Assembly (NCBI GenBank): GCA_038093975.1
Contig: JBBPTG010000117.1
Span: 1 to 64,000, forward strand
DNA length: 64,000 nucleotides
From: Chalciporus piperatus
Taxonomy: Eukaryota > Basidiomycota > Agaricomycetes > Boletales > Boletaceae
Direction of reading: 5' to 3'
Below are positions 35,801 to 46,615 of this stretch, in pieces (within the stretch, counting starts at the first letter, position 1; each line of letters opens with the position of its first letter). Below the pieces are notes generated by a model, which ran no database searches, had not been told where the DNA came from, and saw nothing but the letters and a program-made list of their open reading frames with translations. The position numbers and the translations under genes are program-made.

Positions 35801-36333
35801 AGGTCGGAAGCCCCCTCGTCGGCCACGCCGGCTCAGTCAACTCAGTTGCATTCTCGCCAGACGGCGAGTGGGTTGTATCAGGCTCCCGGGATGGCACCGT
35901 CCACGTCTGGAATCTCTCGACAGCCTCGCAGCTCTCCGGTCCCCTCGCCATCCATACCATTTCTCCTTCATCTATCTCCCCGCCACGCGCTGGCATGCTC
36001 ACGCCCCACGTGCACCCCCTCGACACGGACAACCTGAGAACTCCTGAGCGGTGCCACATCCGTTTCTCTCCCATCCTTGACCACGCATTGCGGGATTCCC
36101 CGAGCATCATCGGCATCTCAAACTGGACAGATCCTGTCGAGGTAGACAGCGATGGTTGGGTGATGGGCCCAAACCAATCTCGCCTCCTATGGATACCAGG
36201 GCATCAACGAGAACTTATTCGGTTTTATGGGCGATCGATCACGATGTCAATGCCCAGGACCGACGGAATGATTGAACTAGACCTGAGCGAGATGGTGCAT
36301 GGAAAGAGTTGGTACGAATGTTGGAACACATGA
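29824..36333 (+). CDS. NACHT-WD40 STAND (NLR-like) protein; first exon split by a hAT element
   Basis: Fungal STAND proteins of this architecture are candidate innate or incompatibility sensors. The N-terminus signals, NACHT hydrolyses nucleotide and switches, and the WD40 propellers bind ligand. Exons: 29824-29894 plus 30995-30998 (split), 31060-31155, 31208-31282, 31352-31441, 31498-31725, 31777-31827, 31884-32079, 32135-32290, 32338-33863 and 33919-36333. All junctions are GT-AG and in phase. The inferred product is about 1,635 residues. It has a Ser/Pro-rich start, helical blocks (YLQPFKIFNSLV, DESVLKLLPKL), Walker A GVAGSGKS (about 374-381) and Walker B IVIVVDALDES (about 472-482). About 14 WD40 repeats follow, from about 905 to 1507 (GH...SVAFSPDG..I.SGS.D.TIRIWD), i.e. 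two seven-bladed propellers. Codon continuity across the hAT shows that the insertion lies in coding sequence. Without excision or splicing, translation from 29824 stops inside the element. The exon 1-3 assignment is inferred. Confidence 0.85.
29895..30986. mobile_element. hAT deletion derivative with 8-bp target duplication GCTCCAAG
   Basis: Ends are TAGGGTTGCACACGGGT and its inverse, with GCTCCAAG at 29887-29894 and 30987-30994, the hAT signature. Subterminal regions on both sides are packed with ACCCGTACCCG and CCGCGGGT motifs (probable transposase binding sites). The middle retains only the 3' part of a transposase on the minus strand. The element is 1,092 bp. Confidence 0.93.
30230..30484 (-). 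pseudogene. hAT transposase C-terminal dimerisation fragment
   Basis: The minus-strand frame reads NEHRMALDYLSIP. After a GT-AG-like break (gtgagtat...ttccag) the codons for ATSTA are followed, one base out of frame, by SERVFSQGRQLLHFARNR. This is the conserved YLSIPATSxxxERVFSxGR block of hAT transposases. A single missing base explains the shift. The N-terminal BED finger and the RNase-H-like catalytic core are absent, so the element is non-autonomous. Confidence 0.8.
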
Positions 36334-36840
36334 CCCATCCTCGCATTGCGATTCCTAGACTAGATGCTCTTTTTTCCATGCGGCTAGGAATGACACTGAC
36401 ACACCCTCGAGTTCGACGGCGTGTCACATCGTCCCGTCTTTGATTTTGGGTATTTAAAGGACACCTACACGTCAAATGTTGAATTATAAAACTTGAACCA
36501 ACCCATCAGTCAGCGCTTCGCGAACGACTCCACACTTTCCGGGCGCGTCCCGGCGCCAACTTGACATGCCAGAGCAACTCAGCTATTATCACGATACCCG
36601 CAAGGTAATACCATCCTATCAGAGGAACTCCAAAGTGGGAACCCTGACTCAGACTGTACATCGTTCCGGTTGTCGCTGGCATTCTGTCACAGGTGCCAAG
36701 CATCCAGTAACAATCTTCACCAGCTTGCCTCATGATCGCCCTTATTTACGCATAGATCCCGGCGATCACATAGAAGAGTAGGAACGAGTGTCAAGTTCCT
36801 ACCTAAGGGGCTGTCTATGCCGGGAGACTACTAGCGATCA
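36334..36840. other. 3' flank of the NLR gene, no gene recognised
   Basis: A minus-strand open stretch (36733-36506) contains a hydrophobic run, PLIGWYYLAGIVIIAELLW, that could be a membrane span, but no start or family is visible. A short imperfect inverted repeat near 36395-36435 may be the transcript 3' end. Confidence 0.25.
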
Positions 36841-37895
36841 CCTACGGCGGACCAGACGTCCCACCCGAAGAGTCCTCCCCACTCTCCTTCAAGCTCACGG
36901 AATCATGCGTCATCCTTGAATTCCCCGCTGATCTCTTCCCAGGCTCCTCCCTCCTCCGAGTCCCACCTGTGTCTGACGTGACAGGACGTGCCCGCGTACG
37001 CCGCTTCATGGACGTCGTGCGTCATCTAGACCAGCCCATGACCGAGTTCATCCGTGGCCTCTCAGGGAACTCTCACAAAATTGTTGAGGGTTTAAAGAAA
37101 ATTCAGGCACTTCTTCCCGATCCAGAGGTAGAAGAAGGCGAGTGAGTCGCAATTGGGAAAGCGTTCACGAACGCGGACTGTGGGACCGCGCCGGGCCTTT
37201 GCTGGCCATCATCGACATCATCGGAAAGACTGACATTGGGAAGTATGAGCCTGGACAAGGCATACAGTTCGGGGAGATATTGGCGAGCAAGTGGTTCAAG
37301 CGGTTGAGTAGGTACAAGAAGGCATTGTTTGAGAGGGAGAGCGTAAAGAGGGTGCTAGATCTTGTGAGAGCCTTGTGTTTCTTTGGATTCTCGGACACTG
37401 ACCATGTTTCGGAATCCAGGATCGCATGGAGTGGGTCTCATTGAACTCTTCCGCAGACGACAGTCGTTAGACATACCTTGCAAGTCGGGCACTGCGAGGT
37501 CAACGCGAGACCTGACTAAAGATGGCTCAGAGATTCTTGTTCGGATGAGGGCCGAAATGGTCTATTGTAGGGATGGGGCAAAACAGGGTTCGATCACTAC
37601 CTCCCATTCGAAGTGCCCCTGTGCCCGGGGCGGACATCAACGCTGCAGTCGCCGCTCTCAAAGAAGCCAAAATTGTCGACTCGGAGCCACTGGATGAGTC
37701 TCGTCTCCAGTTCACAAGTCATCCTGTCAGCCCGTCCAAGATCGAGAATGCGAACGAGAAGAAGCGTTATGAGACCCCTTGTCGCTATCGCCAATACGCT
37801 GCAAGAGCTCACGCTCACCCACGGATACGAGGCATCATGCACGTAGAAACAAGGGTCGTAGTTCGGAATGCAACGAAAAAAAGAAAAAAAGTTTG
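36841..37895 (+). CDS. Unrecognised gene or gene fragment, several possible exons
   Basis: An open frame without a Met at 36841-37143 (KLTESCVILEFPADLFPGSS, TEFIRGLSGNSHKIVEGLKK) is followed by 37142-37444 (GLWDRAGPLLAIIDIIGK, KALFERESVKRVLDL) and 37573-37780 (ADINAAVAALKEAKIVDSE, SPSKIENANEKKRYE). Codon content and helical character suggest real coding sequence broken by introns or by decay. I do not recognise the family. A single intact gene model could not be drawn with confidence. Confidence 0.35.
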
Positions 37896-37904
37896 ACCTC
37901 GTAC

Positions 37905-38256
37905 CGTCTATGTGGTTGACAAAGGATGTCTGACACATTGAGTTCTGTCTCTCAGTGGTGGAGTTGCAGATATTGTACCCGAGGTGAGGCCCACGAAGAG
38001 CAGCAGTGCTGTAGTCGGTTTGGTAGGGCTAGAAGACCTGAGCAAGAAGTAGAGGACGGTAACCACTAGTCTTTCAAAAACAGCCTCTCGATGAGCAGAA
38101 GACAGTCGTTCTGCTCTGCCGAGAGGTAACCACGATCCTCGTCAGGTAGGCCCATTTGTAGGCATACTTCTTTGAAACGAGCGGAGTGGACTGCGCGAGG
38201 ACAACGTCGGATGCAGCAACGAAGGCGAGGAAGGCTGAAAGAGCGGAAGGGGCCAA
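37905..38256 (-). pseudogene. 5' fragment of a secreted protein (fungal 'macrophage-activating glycoprotein'-like family)
   Basis: The minus-strand start at 38256 encodes a signal peptide (MAPSALSAFLAFVAASDVVLAQ) ending at an A-Q cleavage site, then STPLVSKKYAYK. A further exon near 38020-37905 reads RGPHLGYNICNST, then TERQNSMCQTSFVNHID. This matches a secreted basidiomycete family with the RGP..GYN.CNSTTE...S.CQTS pattern. The continuation (the FCLWAPP block) is not found downstream, so only the first exons survive. The family name is from memory of annotations and the function is unknown. Confidence 0.45.
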
Positions 38257-38469
38257 TGATTATATAGATGGAGTTCTATGGCTATCAACACTCACAGCCC
38301 AATCAGACTACTGAGAGATGGAAAGGGTTGGTGTTGATAATAGATGTCCGAAATTATCATGAGGATTTGGGCGAAAGCCCAAAGGGCTTTCTGAAACACT
38401 GCTCTTTGAACGTTGCGTCGAGCAAAAATGTCAGTACTAGCAGCATGCTACTGTGAAATGTGGGAGTTG

Positions 38470-39028
38470 GTATGTAATCCCCGTTTCGATCGCTACACGA
38501 TGCTGATAATACCATGGTAGACTTCAGGTGTTCGTGTCGTCGAATGCGTCACCCAATGCCTCCGCAACCCCGCACTCGCGCGGTCAACCATCTTCTCGTC
38601 CTTGAACGGGCTGTGCACAGGGTTGTCCACTGCCATGTCATCCAGGTCCATGCTCGGGCGCTGCTGGTCGTTCGTGGACGTGGCAGTAGTAAGAATGTAC
38701 CGAGTAATGTCAGAATGCTATCTACTACATAGTTATGATCGTCGACCAAGGTCCTACTTCCGCTCGACATTTGTGGGTTAATTTATGTGAGCGTCAGTGA
38801 TGAATTGATTCTCGATAATGATGACAATCCGAGTTCTCACAATGTTGACAGGTGTTCACACAGGTGACAGTGGACCCACTGACGCCCACATTTGGGCCTG
38901 AGGGTTTTCTTCAGCAATACGAGGCTGGTTTGAACCAAACAACTTACTGCCCGCTCATCCAGGTTTTTGCACCGATCATTCATCTCCTTGTCCGTGACTC
39001 ATTCCTACCTCCATCTAGACGCACGACC
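38470..39028 (+). promoter_or_regulatory. Conserved upstream region of WD40-family copy 3
   Basis: Blocks at 38520-38690 (GCGTCACCCAATGCCTCCGC, GTCATCCAGGTCCATGCTCG) and 38860-39028 are shared with 50950-51080 and 51430-51606 upstream of copy 4. The second block is also shared with copy 2. An open frame extends upstream of the ATG at 39029, but the conserved start context ACCATGG in all copies favours this being leader. Confidence 0.45.
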
Positions 39029-40910
39029 ATGGACTCGGAGGTCTCGCAGGAACAACCAACAGAAATTACACCCAGGTCGATATTGACCATTTCAACTGGA
39101 TATCGTCCAACCGACCTGATAACTTCTATTGCATGGCTTCCTGGTGACCTTATCGTCACTTGCTCATACCACGGCACTGTGCGGATCTGGAATTCGACGG
39201 ACGGGACACCGGTGGGTACTTTCATGGAGAACAGGCAACCTGACTCGCGCATGGTGGTCACGAAAGATGGCAGGATCTTTGCGTTTTCCCGTGAGGTGGC
39301 CTGTCTGGTAGTATGGAGTGTGGATACGCAGGAAGTGGTAGAGTCCAAGAAACTTGATCGCTGTGGTCCAGCTCTGCGGGTGGCGTTGTCCCCAAACGGA
39401 GAGCTCCTCGCCACTGGTCATGGGGAGTACGTTGTCTTGTGGGAGATCGCAGGGGCTATGCAAGTCAAACATTGCATCCGATCGCATGGGGAGTTCAAGA
39501 CTGCTTACAACGTCCCCATGATTTCGTGGGGAATGTGTTTCTCTCCGGATAGCAGGCGAATTGCGGTATCCATCCAGTACGGGGTCATTGTCCTTGACGT
39601 GGCCACTGGCGAGATTATCCTTACGCTGGACAGTATTGAGGAGGTCGATTTCATCCGTGCTATCACGTGGTCATTTGATGGAGCTCGACTTTTCTGTGCC
39701 TACTACTCGACCAAGACCAGGACGGGCAAAATCCGTTGTTTCACATCTGACACAGGCGAGCCCGTTGGCGAGCCATGGGTTGCGCACACTGGCGGTCGTG
39801 ATGTGCATCTGCACCTCTCACTTGATGGCAAGTCTCTCGCAAGTACCCATGGGGGCTATCCGAAAGCAAGTGTTCGCTTTTGGGATGCGGAATCATGGAA
39901 CCCGATTGGAGAGCTCTCCCATGAATCATCATCCGCGTATGCAATTGCATTCTCGCCTTCCGGAGAGTTCCTTGCCTCTGCCGACTGGGAAGGAAGACTC
40001 CACATCTGGTGTGTCCCCTCGCAGAATGACGATCATCGAGAGGTACTACTGTTCGCTCACGATCAGTTCCTTTACTCACCCCAATACTGTAGACCCTACA
40101 TCCCCTCCTTGACGTGCGTTCCAGTGCTCGCTATACTTGCCGTTTCTGACCTTCCGTATCTATAGATGTCAGCAGTGGTCTCGCCTGACACCAGCGGTCC
40201 TTCGACTATGCCTAACCTTGATTTATTTGATGTGAGTTTGGATACTATACATGTCTCATTCCCGATGCCTCCCGCCGACGATCATTAGATCCCCGAACCA
40301 CGTCGACCCGCCTTTCGAGACCGCTTGCAAGCGAGAGGACACTCATCCCGCGATGGTCCCCGCGTGCAGCAGCATAATTCAGGACTCCCAACTTGGCAGT
40401 GGTGGAAGAGAATACCCCGCCTCGTATTCACTCGAGTGGACCCAATATTTCCAGGATATGCGCCGCCAGTAAGCTAATCACTCTCCCGTTCATCACGAAT
40501 TCTCAAGTTTGTCTCTCGCACAGCGCACGTACGTCGCGTCAAGGCGCAGCGTGAATGAGAGCAGTCTAAACTCACGTGGTACTCGGACGCCGCCCACTGC
40601 ATCTGCAGACGACCTACCCCTCACAATTTTATCTGAATCCTCTTCGGGAGAGGAGAGCAGTGAGGATTCAACGAGCGATACTCCCGCTGACGTTGAGGTC
40701 GGTCATATCGGATGCTGTGGTTTGTTCCGTCGTCGACAACCTGAGCCTGGCGCGACCGCAGCTCGGGGACAGCAAGATGTTCCTCAGAGTGTCGTTCCGA
40801 CTTCGCGCGGTACTCGTCCACTTGACTCCGGCAACACGCCCATCCCCGAACCTTCCTCCATGCCCCCTGTATCACAGGATATTCTAGAGATGTCTGCTGT
40901 TGTATCATAG
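39029..40910 (+). CDS. WD40-family protein with disordered tail, copy 3 (intact, four exons)
   Basis: Proposed exons are 39029-40042, 40166-40231, 40289-40468 and 40524-40910, all with GT-AG introns (123, 57 and 55 bp) and a continuous frame giving 548 residues. The first exon encodes a WD40-type propeller (IAWLPGDLIVTC..GTVRIW, VWSVDTQEV, GMCFSPDSRRIAVSIQ, AIAFSPSGEFLAS..LHIWCVPS). The tail is Arg/Pro-rich (PEPRRP, FTRVDPIFPGYAPP) and then disordered and acidic (SSSGEESSEDS) with a conserved CCGLFRRRQPEPGATAA block. The first intron ends TATAG just before an in-frame ATG, so a shorter WD40-only product ending at 40165 is possible. Function unknown. Propellers of this kind bind peptides, and the neighbouring NLR suggests a recognition or assembly role, which is only a guess. 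Confidence 0.75.
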
Positions 40911-41062
40911 ACACATACACCCTACCCTGTGGCTATAACCGAATCTACAATGAAACAACGACTATCCTCCGAGTCGTGCTTGTCTCTCCTAGTAGCCATT
41001 ATAGAAGTAATGAAATCTCCCCCGAACGCGAGTCATATGTGCCTAGCAGTGGTCCTACAGAC

Positions 41063-41390
41063 CTCCTTGTCGGCACTGTTCCAAATGTTAGTCGTGTGGG
41101 ACGGGAGACGTCGAATCCTTGACCTGCCTAGCGAGGACCTGCAGTACGTTCATGATGAGTGATCACGAGCTTGAACGAAGCATGATGCTGCGGCTATTGA
41201 CATGCACCACTCAGTTGGTGGATGAGGCGGACGATGAGCCCGATAACGTTGAACTGCAGCAAGATTCAACTGGGTCAGCGTGGTGAGCGTGGTCGCAGCT
41301 TCATACTCGACCGCGTGCGATGACGGATTGAGAAGCTCGAACATGCAGCGAACGTATCGAGGCTATCTGTCACCGAAAATATTAGGAAGA
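41063..41390 (-). pseudogene. SEC26: Coatomer beta subunit fragment D
   Basis: The minus-strand frame 41344-41270 reads FELLNPSSHAVEYEAATTL, TTLTQ, then an intron-like segment, then AAASCFV near 41180. This is the helical-repeat core of coatomer beta (the vesicle coat subunit of COPI). Only about 40 codons survive. The same segment occurs at 43740, 54720 and 59000. The intron before it (CTTCCTAATATTTTCGGTGACAG) is also conserved among copies. Confidence 0.75.
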
Positions 41391-42080
41391 CAACGAGTTC
41401 CCGGGTTGGGACAGGAAATGAGACCGGTGCATAACAGCCTGAGCGCGCCCTGCGAACGGACACGACATAAGCAGAAAGTGAAACACGGCGTCGGTCCACA
41501 AGCGGGGAACGAGTCCAGCGTACTCCATCGAAAAGCCGATCGCGGGAGCGATGAGAGCATACAAAGGAAGGAAGATAATTGTGAACACGAAAGAACCAGG
41601 GATGGCAGCGACGGTATGCTTTCATAAGCCAGTGGGCAATGCTCGTCAGAATTGAGAAAATGGGAAGAACGGTGGCAGACTTGCTCTGAAATCAACGCAG
41701 CTTTCCCAAGAACGGAGGACGGGAAGATGGTGTGTTGTTCCTCAAACCCAGTGTCCCGAATCCAATCCCGTGGCCTGCTTGTGATCACCCCAGAAGAGGA
41801 CGACCGAAAATCCGAAGAGGATCTGTCCATTTGTCACGTCATCATCACGTTTGACTGCCAGCGAGGGATAATGGTGCTAACCAAAATGCTGTCTTCCTGA
41901 AGAACACATTCTTTTGTCCAAGAGAATACAGCTGTGGGCACCGATCCCGCACGCGCGCTGACACAAATTGATCGAGTATGCCTAACATTGTAAAACGAGA
42001 TCGTCCATGATCCGTAGGCAGATTGCCCGGAGATGTTGTTGACGAAAGAGTACTGTAATCAAACTCACAGAAGCGTGTCA
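41384..42080 (-). pseudogene. P4-ATPase (aminophospholipid flippase, DRS2-like) C-terminal fragment
   Basis: Minus-strand frames read in order FTMLGILDQFVSARVRDRCP and QLYSLGQKNVFF, then LFGFSVVLFWGDHKQATG and LDSGHW, then FVFTIIFLPLYALIAPAIGF and SMEYAGLVPRLW. These are the last transmembrane segments of DRS2-type flippases, including the GIFDQFVSAR...YPQLY..GQ block. The pieces lie in different frames with broken introns and the catalytic DKTG domain is absent. The fragment runs directly into the coatomer-beta fragment at 41384, in the same orientation. Confidence 0.75.
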
Positions 42081-43792
42081 ATCTGGAAAAGCCATGCTAC
42101 GCACCCAGAATAGAGGCACCCAGGTAACCCGGGCCAGAGCCTGGAGATGGGCTGAGGGGTTCAGAACCAAGAATAGACTCAATTACTCTCCAAGTACATT
42201 CCACCTAGGCCTTGCGCTCTCTTCTCTGATTCCATGGGCTTGGAATAGATCGAAAGAAGCGAGTCCACCGTATCCGTAATAAGTAACTGGTCCGCCGCAA
42301 CACTTCCAGGGTAGTGATTAGCTCCGCGAAGAGACTGGCTCGGGGCGATCCCTTGTGCGAAATCATCTCCCCAAATCGCCGTAGCGCGGTAGGTTGTAAC
42401 TTAGCTTGGTGAGCGTCGGAAATGATGGCTTGACATCAACGATGCCCATTCCGACGGGTGGATTACGACAGTCTCGAAGTCCTCCAGGTTGATGAGGCCC
42501 TCGTTTCCAGTTCTGTGAGTGTTTCGTCGGTGGTCACAGATGTACTATAACAACGTTCTCAACGAGCGCTACTGTACCAGCAAGATTGGAGGTTCAGGTT
42601 AGGTTACCGTGGGATTTACACGACGATTCAAATTCGTGTTGTTTTGCGTCCTACGGGAATAACCTCGGGAGTTTAATGCGCGACGGCGTCGATGACAACT
42701 CCAGCGGGAATGGTCGTGTAGTACCTGATGTCTTATCGTTACCTCCCGGACTGGGATCGATGTGTATCACAGGTATGTAGAGACGGGTAAATTGAGGAAC
42801 TTGTCCGTCGTCTTGTGAATTGTTGTTGTATCCTTCGTCGAAACTGATCCCAGCATGGTCTTCGAATGCGGGCCCAGTCAGATGGGAAAGGAGAGTACAG
42901 ATACCTTTGGTCTATGGTGATTTAAGTCGTGATCTATCAAGATGATGAACACGGTACTCACAAGCAGAGCTGAGACAATGCTCGGAGGCGACCGCTTGAC
43001 TCGAAGCCCATCAACGGACGCGTATTCCCAAGGTTGATTCCGAAACAGACGTAGTAGCTCGCGTGGAAACCAGCGTCAAAGACGACGACTGGAAGATCAA
43101 GAAAAATGAAGTCATGAGCGATACCGATCAGCGAGAGAGAAGATAAATCGGAAAGTCGAACGTCACATCTTTCAAGCTATACTCTGGGTTTGGGTTACCG
43201 TAGGGGGTATGGTGTCTCGTGTTTAAGAGTGATACGACCACGAGCCTAAGGGGATGATGAAGATGAACGAAAGTCTGTTAGTACCATAATGGCCCCAGCG
43301 ACCGGGGCCGGAACTGGAGCTCACGGGCCGCAGGAGGCGTGTTTGCGCCGAGAACAGATATCCTTACATCCGAGTACCTGTATGCGAAGGGAAACGACGG
43401 GTTGCTTACCCGAGAAGCCGCTCCTTCCGCTTGCGCGACCGCGACAGACACAAGCTGGAAAACGTGTGGCAGTTTTGAGGGCTCACCCTATGTCACATCT
43501 GGCTTTCTTCGGTACAGGAGGGATCATGAAAGAAAATCGAGTGGGTAAACGTTGACATTGAGTGAGATTGTCCTGCAGAATGGCAGAGATCCTGGCCTGT
43601 CTCAGCAAGGCTGCGGGTAGATTCATATGGGACTGAAAACTAGAAGACTATTGACTGTCGGCTGTTCACCCAGCGTCGTTGAGAAGAGTTCAAGGTAGCC
43701 GAAGTGTCATCACATGAGAACTCTGCGTTCCGCCATCTTCCTACCATTTTTCGTTGACGGATAGCATCAAATCGTCATCGCGCGCGGTCAAG
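42081..43792. other. Duplicated mosaic segment, no gene recognised
   Basis: 43150-43792 is the counterpart of 55632-55731 plus 58682-59040, and it serves as the empty site for the Tc1/mariner element. Minus-strand stretches such as VVVFDAGFHASYYVCFGINLG (about 43085-43025) and WGDDFAQGIAPSQSLRG (about 42390) look coding-like but fall in short broken frames. I could not assign them. Confidence 0.4.
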
Positions 43793-44147
43793 CCCAGCCA
43801 AAACTGACAAGTGGCTGCGAGTGGTGGGTAGAGGATGGTCGTGGTTTCGTCGCAGTGGATAGTGTCCGATAGAGTTCCCGAGTAGCTCCGAGTGTAATTG
43901 GCTGTGAAGCAAATCTTGATTCGAAATATTGCTTCGTTTTTGATTTACGAAACAATCTAAAGCAATGTTTCGCCGCGAAACAAGACAAACGAAGCAAGTG
44001 AGATAAATCACGCGACTCTTGGGATGGTGTTTCCGACTCGGAGTCAACCCAGTATCATAGTACCAAGTTGTGCAAACCTCCCTCGAAACTCACTCAAATC
44101 CAATACAACTCGAGTTCCTCCTTCGATCGGGACGATATCGTCTTCCC

Positions 44148-46084
44148 ATGGCCAACAAAACGGCAGCTAAGAAGTACCGTTGCGACTGTCAGGCCCATTG
44201 CGGAGGTGAGTTGAGGGAGGTCACCAGAGCGGCTTTTCGCTGGCACGAGAAAAGTCGAATTGCAGAGGGTACTAGTAACATCCCTCCTTCTCTCCGAGAG
44301 CGCCGTCGAGAGGCTGGCATCAATCCCCGACTCCGCAAAGCAAACGAAGGAGGCGTAACGACTCGGATAGATCCCAATCAGCCGAGCGTGATGGTCCTCA
44401 ACCTGGTCAGTCGTCGGGACGTTCCTCTCCGGATCCAGGGACAGGTCAAGGTGACAGGAGGGAAAGTTCACCAGAGACTCGAGATGATCGAGACCTAGGC
44501 TCGGATATGGTGCCTCTCAATGAATCTCTATCATGCTTGGTGTGAACTCTTTTTCAGCAGCGAGACAATCCGGGGCCAGCAGGACCTTCTGGAACCCACA
44601 GATACCATGCAACTGTCGAGGACGGAGATGAAGAAGAGGAGGATTCCGGCCCCGCTAATCCGTCCCATGTTGATGACGATGATTCCGTTTTGCTTGACGA
44701 GATCTATTCGAACATCAAGATTGACGATGTGCGCATTACCATGGAGTTCATTGCCGCCCTCCAAAAGGCATCTCTTGACGATAAAGGTGTCGGTCTTGAT
44801 GAAGAAGCTGTTCGTCGTCTGCGCAATCCGTCCATTAAGCTTCCCTCCGAGTCTTTTGTTGATGAAGACCTTCGAATAGCCATCAAATTCTACCTTGGAC
44901 TCCAGAATGCTGACCGAGACTACGAAACGACTCGTGCTACATTCATGGAGGCCACTGGCCGTACTCAGTTCCCCACCCTCTATAAGGTGAAAGAGGCAAT
45001 CGCGCTCCTCACTGGCGTCGAGGCTGTTGTCCACGATATGTGTTTCAACTCCTGCGTAGGATTCACGGGACCTTTCGCGAATTCTGAAAGTTGTCCTGAA
45101 TGCGGAGAGGCTCGATGGGATCCTGTCGTTTTTCGAGAGTCGCAAGGCACTGTCAAGTCCCCCCGAAAGCAGTTTTCAACGATTCTTCTCGGTCCGCAGC
45201 TTCAAGCGGCTTTTCGTGATCCCATCAAGGCCACGGAGATGCGGTATCGACAGGACTACACACGAAAGGTTCTCGAAAAGCTCAGCAGGGTAGACGAACA
45301 CAAGCAAGATGTTTATAACGATTTCCTCGACGGAACCGACTATCTGGAGGCGGTTATGGCTGGCGACATCAAAGATGAAGACATTCTCGTCATGTTTTCA
45401 ATCGACGGTGCTCAACTCTATCGAAATAAAGCTTCCGATTGTTGGATGTCAATCTGAGTCGTCTTCGACCGGTCCCCAGAAACACGATACAAGAAGCAGT
45501 ACGTTCTCCCTGGCGTCATCATTCCTGGACCAAACAAACCAAAGAATATCGACTCCTTCCTGTTTCCCGGCTTCCATCACATCGCTGCAATTCAGCGTGA
45601 AGGTTTTCCAATCTGGGATGCTGCTCGCGAGAAGCTCTACACCTCAAATATTTTTATCGCCATTGCGACATCGGACGGACCAGGTCTTGCCTATCTCAAT
45701 GGGTTCGTTGGTCACCATGGCCGAAATGGTTGTCGTTTGTACTGCGGGATGCCGGGGCGACATAAAGAAGGGGCTCCAATTTATTATCCCGCGATGCTAC
45801 GTCCGAATAACTCTGTTTCTGCGTCAGATCATCCCGACGTCGATCCACGACACTTTGCATGCTCGTCAGAGATTTACACCCAAAACCTTGCAAAGGTTCT
45901 TCTATCACGCAACGAAACTCACTACAAGCAAATGCGACTCCAAACAGGAATCTCGAAACCCAGCATCTTCCTTGGTTTCCCAGCGGGACGTACTTTCGGT
46001 GTTCCGATGTGCTTCGGTTCGGATATCATGCACCTTCTCTCCTTAAATCTTCCCGATCTTCTTATTCCCCTTTGGCGAGGAAAG
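44148..46084 (+). pseudogene. Tnp2 transposase, N-terminal two thirds, with stops and a frame change
   Basis: The start ATG at 44148 gives MANKTAAKKYRCDCQAHCGG, with the short Cys-containing start seen in mushroom Tnp2 proteins. After a frame change an acidic linker leads to 44690-45454 (the CFNSCVGFTGPF and CPECGEARWDP zinc-like motif, then SIDGAQLYRNKASDCWMSI). A TGA at 45455, where Trp is expected, interrupts the frame. The same frame then continues (YVLPGVIIPGPNKPK, SDGPGLAYLNGFVGHHGRNGC, SDIMHLLSLNLPDLLIPLW) and ends at 46085-46087. The C-terminal third of the usual protein is missing, replaced by another ORF. The copy is therefore probably inactive. Confidence 0.85.
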
Positions 46085-46615
46085 TGACATCCGTGTCACA
46101 GCCTCCCGCAAGCGGCACGAAGGAAGCAGCCTCATCTGCTGTCGAGCAGGTTCTCTCTGCCAGCCAAGGCTCCGCAACCCCCATGCCATCAGCTCTCCCT
46201 AACACACTCCAGCAGCTTGTTTCCGAAATGGCTTCCCAACAGGCTCGCTCGCTCGCTGCTCCGGTGGATAAAACGGATGAAAACAAAGCTAAGCGTAAAC
46301 GCAAGGAGCCGGACCCGAACTCACTTATGAGACCAAGTTCAAATTCGACAACAGCAAGAAACCTCTACTCTATCGACTGGTGCAAGCAGAATAAAGGGGG
46401 GAAGCGAGGCGAGTTCGCCGCCGTATGGGACGCGATGGAGAAGAACAACGACCCCCTCATCGAGGTAAGTTCACCGCTCGTTTATATTTTCATCCTATTA
46501 ACACATTCGACAGGAGTATAAGAAACGTTCTTCTACTCTCAAAGCCGCGAAGAAAGCGGGGAACGCTGGTAACAAGCCCCCCACTGAGGACGATGCTAAT
46601 GCCGATGAGGAGTAG
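46085..46615 (+). CDS. Accessory ORF fragment of the Tnp2 element, two exons
   Basis: A frame overlapping the end of the transposase (KVTSVSQPPASGTKEAAS, KAKRKRKEPDPNS, DWCKQNKGGKRGEFAAVW, DAMEKNNDPLIE) splices over GTAAGTTCAC...TTCGACAG (about 46467-46514). It ends EYKKRSSTLKAAKKAG..TEDDANADEE with TAG at 46613-46615. The N-terminus is missing because the internal deletion fused it to the transposase end. Lys-rich basic regions suggest nucleic-acid binding. The family is not recognised. Confidence 0.5.

Noticed and set aside
43775..44047. Minus-strand 90-residue frame over the Tnp2 left end
   Set aside because: It spans the terminal inverted repeat and the target duplication, so it is not a conserved gene.
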